The position numbers were made by a program, and so were the translations under genes. Positions 4,945 through 6,257 of a stretch of DNA of 6,257 bases are shown here, piece after piece. The notes beneath the pieces are model-generated. The model was not told where the DNA came from, did no database searches, and saw only the letters and a program-made list of their open reading frames with translations. Location of the stretch: assembly GCA_916720425.1 (NCBI GenBank), contig CAKARD010000076.1:1-6257 (forward strand), given 5' to 3'. Origin of the DNA: an uncultured Kingella sp. (GTDB lineage: Bacteria; Pseudomonadota; Gammaproteobacteria; Burkholderiales; Neisseriaceae). Numbering within the stretch: position 1 is the first letter of the stretch; the number at the start of each line of letters is the position of its first letter.

Positions 4945-6257
4945 TTATGGCATGAAAGAATGCAAATGTGCAACTTGCCAACCACGTAAAGCGTTACCAA
5001 TGTAAATGTTTTGGGCATTGTATAACATTTGCTGGGTGATGTATGCAGGGATAAGTGTGTGTGGAAAATGCGCACGCGCAATACTGGGCAAAATATCCAA
5101 CTCATCTGCTGGGGTTAGAAATTGTCCTTGATACTCAATCACGATGCTACTGCGCCCACCTTCTAGCAAGATGCCGTCGGTATTAAATAACAATGCATCA
5201 AATGCGCCTTGCTTTTGGGCATGGGTAATGGCAGCATCAAAAACAGCACGATAGGTGGTTTTGTGGCGGCGTAAATAATTGTATCGTGGTAAAGCTTGAT
5301 GTGCCATAACAATATTAACAGATGAAGTGGTTGTACATAAAGGTGCCTGTTCGGTGCGCAATGAACCATCTGGGTGCAATATCAATTTTAAACGATACAT
5401 ACCCTGATCTAATGTGCTTAATGTTTGTTGTATGTATTGTTGGGCAGTGCGTGGACAAAAGGGAAAATTGAGTGCCTGTGCCGATTGTGCCATGCGTTGC
5501 AAATGTTCATCTTGCCATGCAATGGTTTGATTTTGAACACGCATGGTTTCAAACAGTGCAAATTGCGCGGGTAACTGACACAAAAATCGTGCTTTCCAAC
5601 CGCATTCCTTGTATTCGCTTTGAGCATGACTGTCATACACAATGCCACTGCCTACCCCATAACATGCCTGATAAACATCATGTACCTCAGGTTTAAGCCA
5701 CAAACTACGTATCACCACATTCAAACAACCCGAAAAGCCTAATAGTGTATTAGGTTGGGGATTAAGAAAACCAATACTGCCCGTATAGATTTCGCAAGGC
5801 GTATCCTCTAATTGGTTGATAATTTCCATACTTTTGCGCTTAGGTGTGCCTGTTATACTGCCACAAGGAAAGGTTGCATTTAAAATATGTGCTAGGGTGG
5901 TAGCAATGGGTAACTGCGCCTGAATACGACTGGTCATTTGCCACACATGCCCAAACGCGCTAACCTTAAATGGTTCGGGAACCGACACGCTCCCTGTTTG
6001 TGCTAATTTACCCAAATCATTGCGCAACAAATCTACAATCATCACATTTTCCGCACGATTTTTAGCGTCCTTTTGTAAACATTCGGGTGGGGTATCACGT
6101 GATGCGGTACCTTTCATGGGTTCAGTTTCCAATCGCCCTTCTTCATGGATACGTAAAAATAATTCAGGTGAAAAACATAACAACCATTCTTGATTGGGCA
6201 AGCACATCAACGCACCATAAGACACAGCTTGACGTAAACGTTGATACAAAGCAATAG
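4945..6257 (-). CDS. pabBC: Fused aminodeoxychorismate synthase component I / 4-amino-4-deoxychorismate lyase, N-terminus outside window
   Basis: The open frame continues past the right edge, so the TTG at 6249 is an internal leucine (preceded by Ile-Ala), not a start. Numbering that leucine 1, residues 1 to about 225 are the chorismate-binding C-terminal part of PabB: SPELFLRI (27-34), EPMKGT (43-48), NRAENVMIVDLLRNDLG (64-80), TFPCGSITGTPKRKSMEII (126-144) and GVGSGIVYDS followed by EYKECGWKARF. K46 in MKGT matches the nucleophilic lysine of PabB and argues against anthranilate synthase TrpE, which has Ala there. From about 228 (FALFETMRV) a class IV PLP lyase begins, with DEHLQRMAQSA, HKTT (probable PLP lysine K331), LLEGGRSS (E364) and IGNALRG near the end. 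Together they turn chorismate, with ammonia from a glutaminase (PabA/TrpG, not here), into p-aminobenzoate plus pyruvate for folate. The lyase half (about 207 residues) is shorter than E. coli PabC (269). Confidence 0.92.
   Translation of the reverse strand, partial: IALYQRLRQAVSYGALMCLPNQEWLLCFSPELFLRIHEEGRLETEPMKGTASRDTPPECLQKDAKNRAENVMIVDLLRNDLGKLAQTGSVSVPEPFKVSAFGHVWQMTSRIQAQLPIATTLAHILNATFPCGSITGTPKRKSMEIINQLEDTPCEIYTGSIGFLNPQPNTLLGFSGCLNVVIRSLWLKPEVHDVYQACYGVGSGIVYDSHAQSEYKECGWKARFLCQLPAQFALFETMRVQNQTIAWQDEHLQRMAQSAQALNFPFCPRTAQQYIQQTLSTLDQGMYRLKLILHPDGSLRTEQAPLCTTTSSVNIVMAHQALPRYNYLRRHKTTYRAVFDAAITHAQKQGAFDALLFNTDGILLEGGRSSIVIEYQGQFLTPADELDILPSIARAHFPHTLIPAYITQQMLYNAQNIYIGNALRGWQVAHLHSFMP

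Noticed and set aside
4833..5105. 90-codon minus-strand open frame across the rhlE-pabBC gap
   Set aside because: It overlaps the PabC coding region in another frame, its composition (many Cys and His) is non-natural, and it has no ribosome site or family resemblance.
5472..5696. Plus-strand open frame opposite pabBC
   Set aside because: Lies wholly within the conserved PabB/PabC coding sequence on the other strand and has no start signals.
5918..5924. GCCTGAA in pabB as a Simonsiella/Kingella-type uptake sequence
   Set aside because: Only the 7-base core matches; the preceding bases (CTGC) do not fit any dialect. A similar partial match, AGCCTGA at 1101-1107, fails too.
1..6257. Mobile elements, CRISPR, tRNA/rRNA or a defence system
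   Set aside because: No transposase, terminal repeats, spaced direct repeats, cloverleaf or rRNA-like sequence; all coding capacity is accounted for by housekeeping genes and one small periplasmic protein.

Overview
The window is an ordinary chromosomal segment from a member of the Neisseriaceae (Betaproteobacteria) with an AT-leaning genome. The assignment rests on the UvrB C-terminus (ending KENLLFGSE), the fused PabB-PabC enzyme and the RhlE-type helicase ending ANFGV, all of which resemble the Neisseria versions as I remember them; no database search was run. No exact copy of the known Neisseriaceae DNA uptake sequences was found by eye, so a well-studied, DUS-rich Neisseria species is less likely than an AT-richer relative.

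Layout: 1-254 is the 3' end of uvrB (+). It converges on a calcineurin-like metallophosphoesterase (334-1389, -), with a hairpin between them (286-311). A 220-bp divergent intergenic region (1390-1609) carries perfect TATAAT boxes in both directions and a small AT-rich palindrome. leuB (1610-2680, +) follows, and 28 bp later comes a predicted periplasmic protein of unknown function (2709-3404, +), probably in the same transcript. A strong bidirectional terminator (3438-3464) separates it from a convergent DEAD-box RNA helicase of the RhlE type (3472-4821, -). After a 123-bp gap with two copies of the palindrome ACGCGCGT, the window ends in a fused PabB-PabC enzyme of folate synthesis (4945-6257, -) whose N-terminal part lies outside.

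The genes do not form one pathway: they are housekeeping functions (DNA repair, dephosphorylation, leucine synthesis, RNA remodelling, p-aminobenzoate synthesis) in separate transcription units. There is no phage, transposon, CRISPR array, toxin-antitoxin pair or defence system that I can support. The points most worth a second look are the uncharacterised periplasmic protein behind leuB, the PabB-PabC fusion, the unusual TVGR motif in the helicase, the twin ACGCGCGT sites, and a terminator hairpin whose arms resemble a Neisseria uptake sequence with one extra base.
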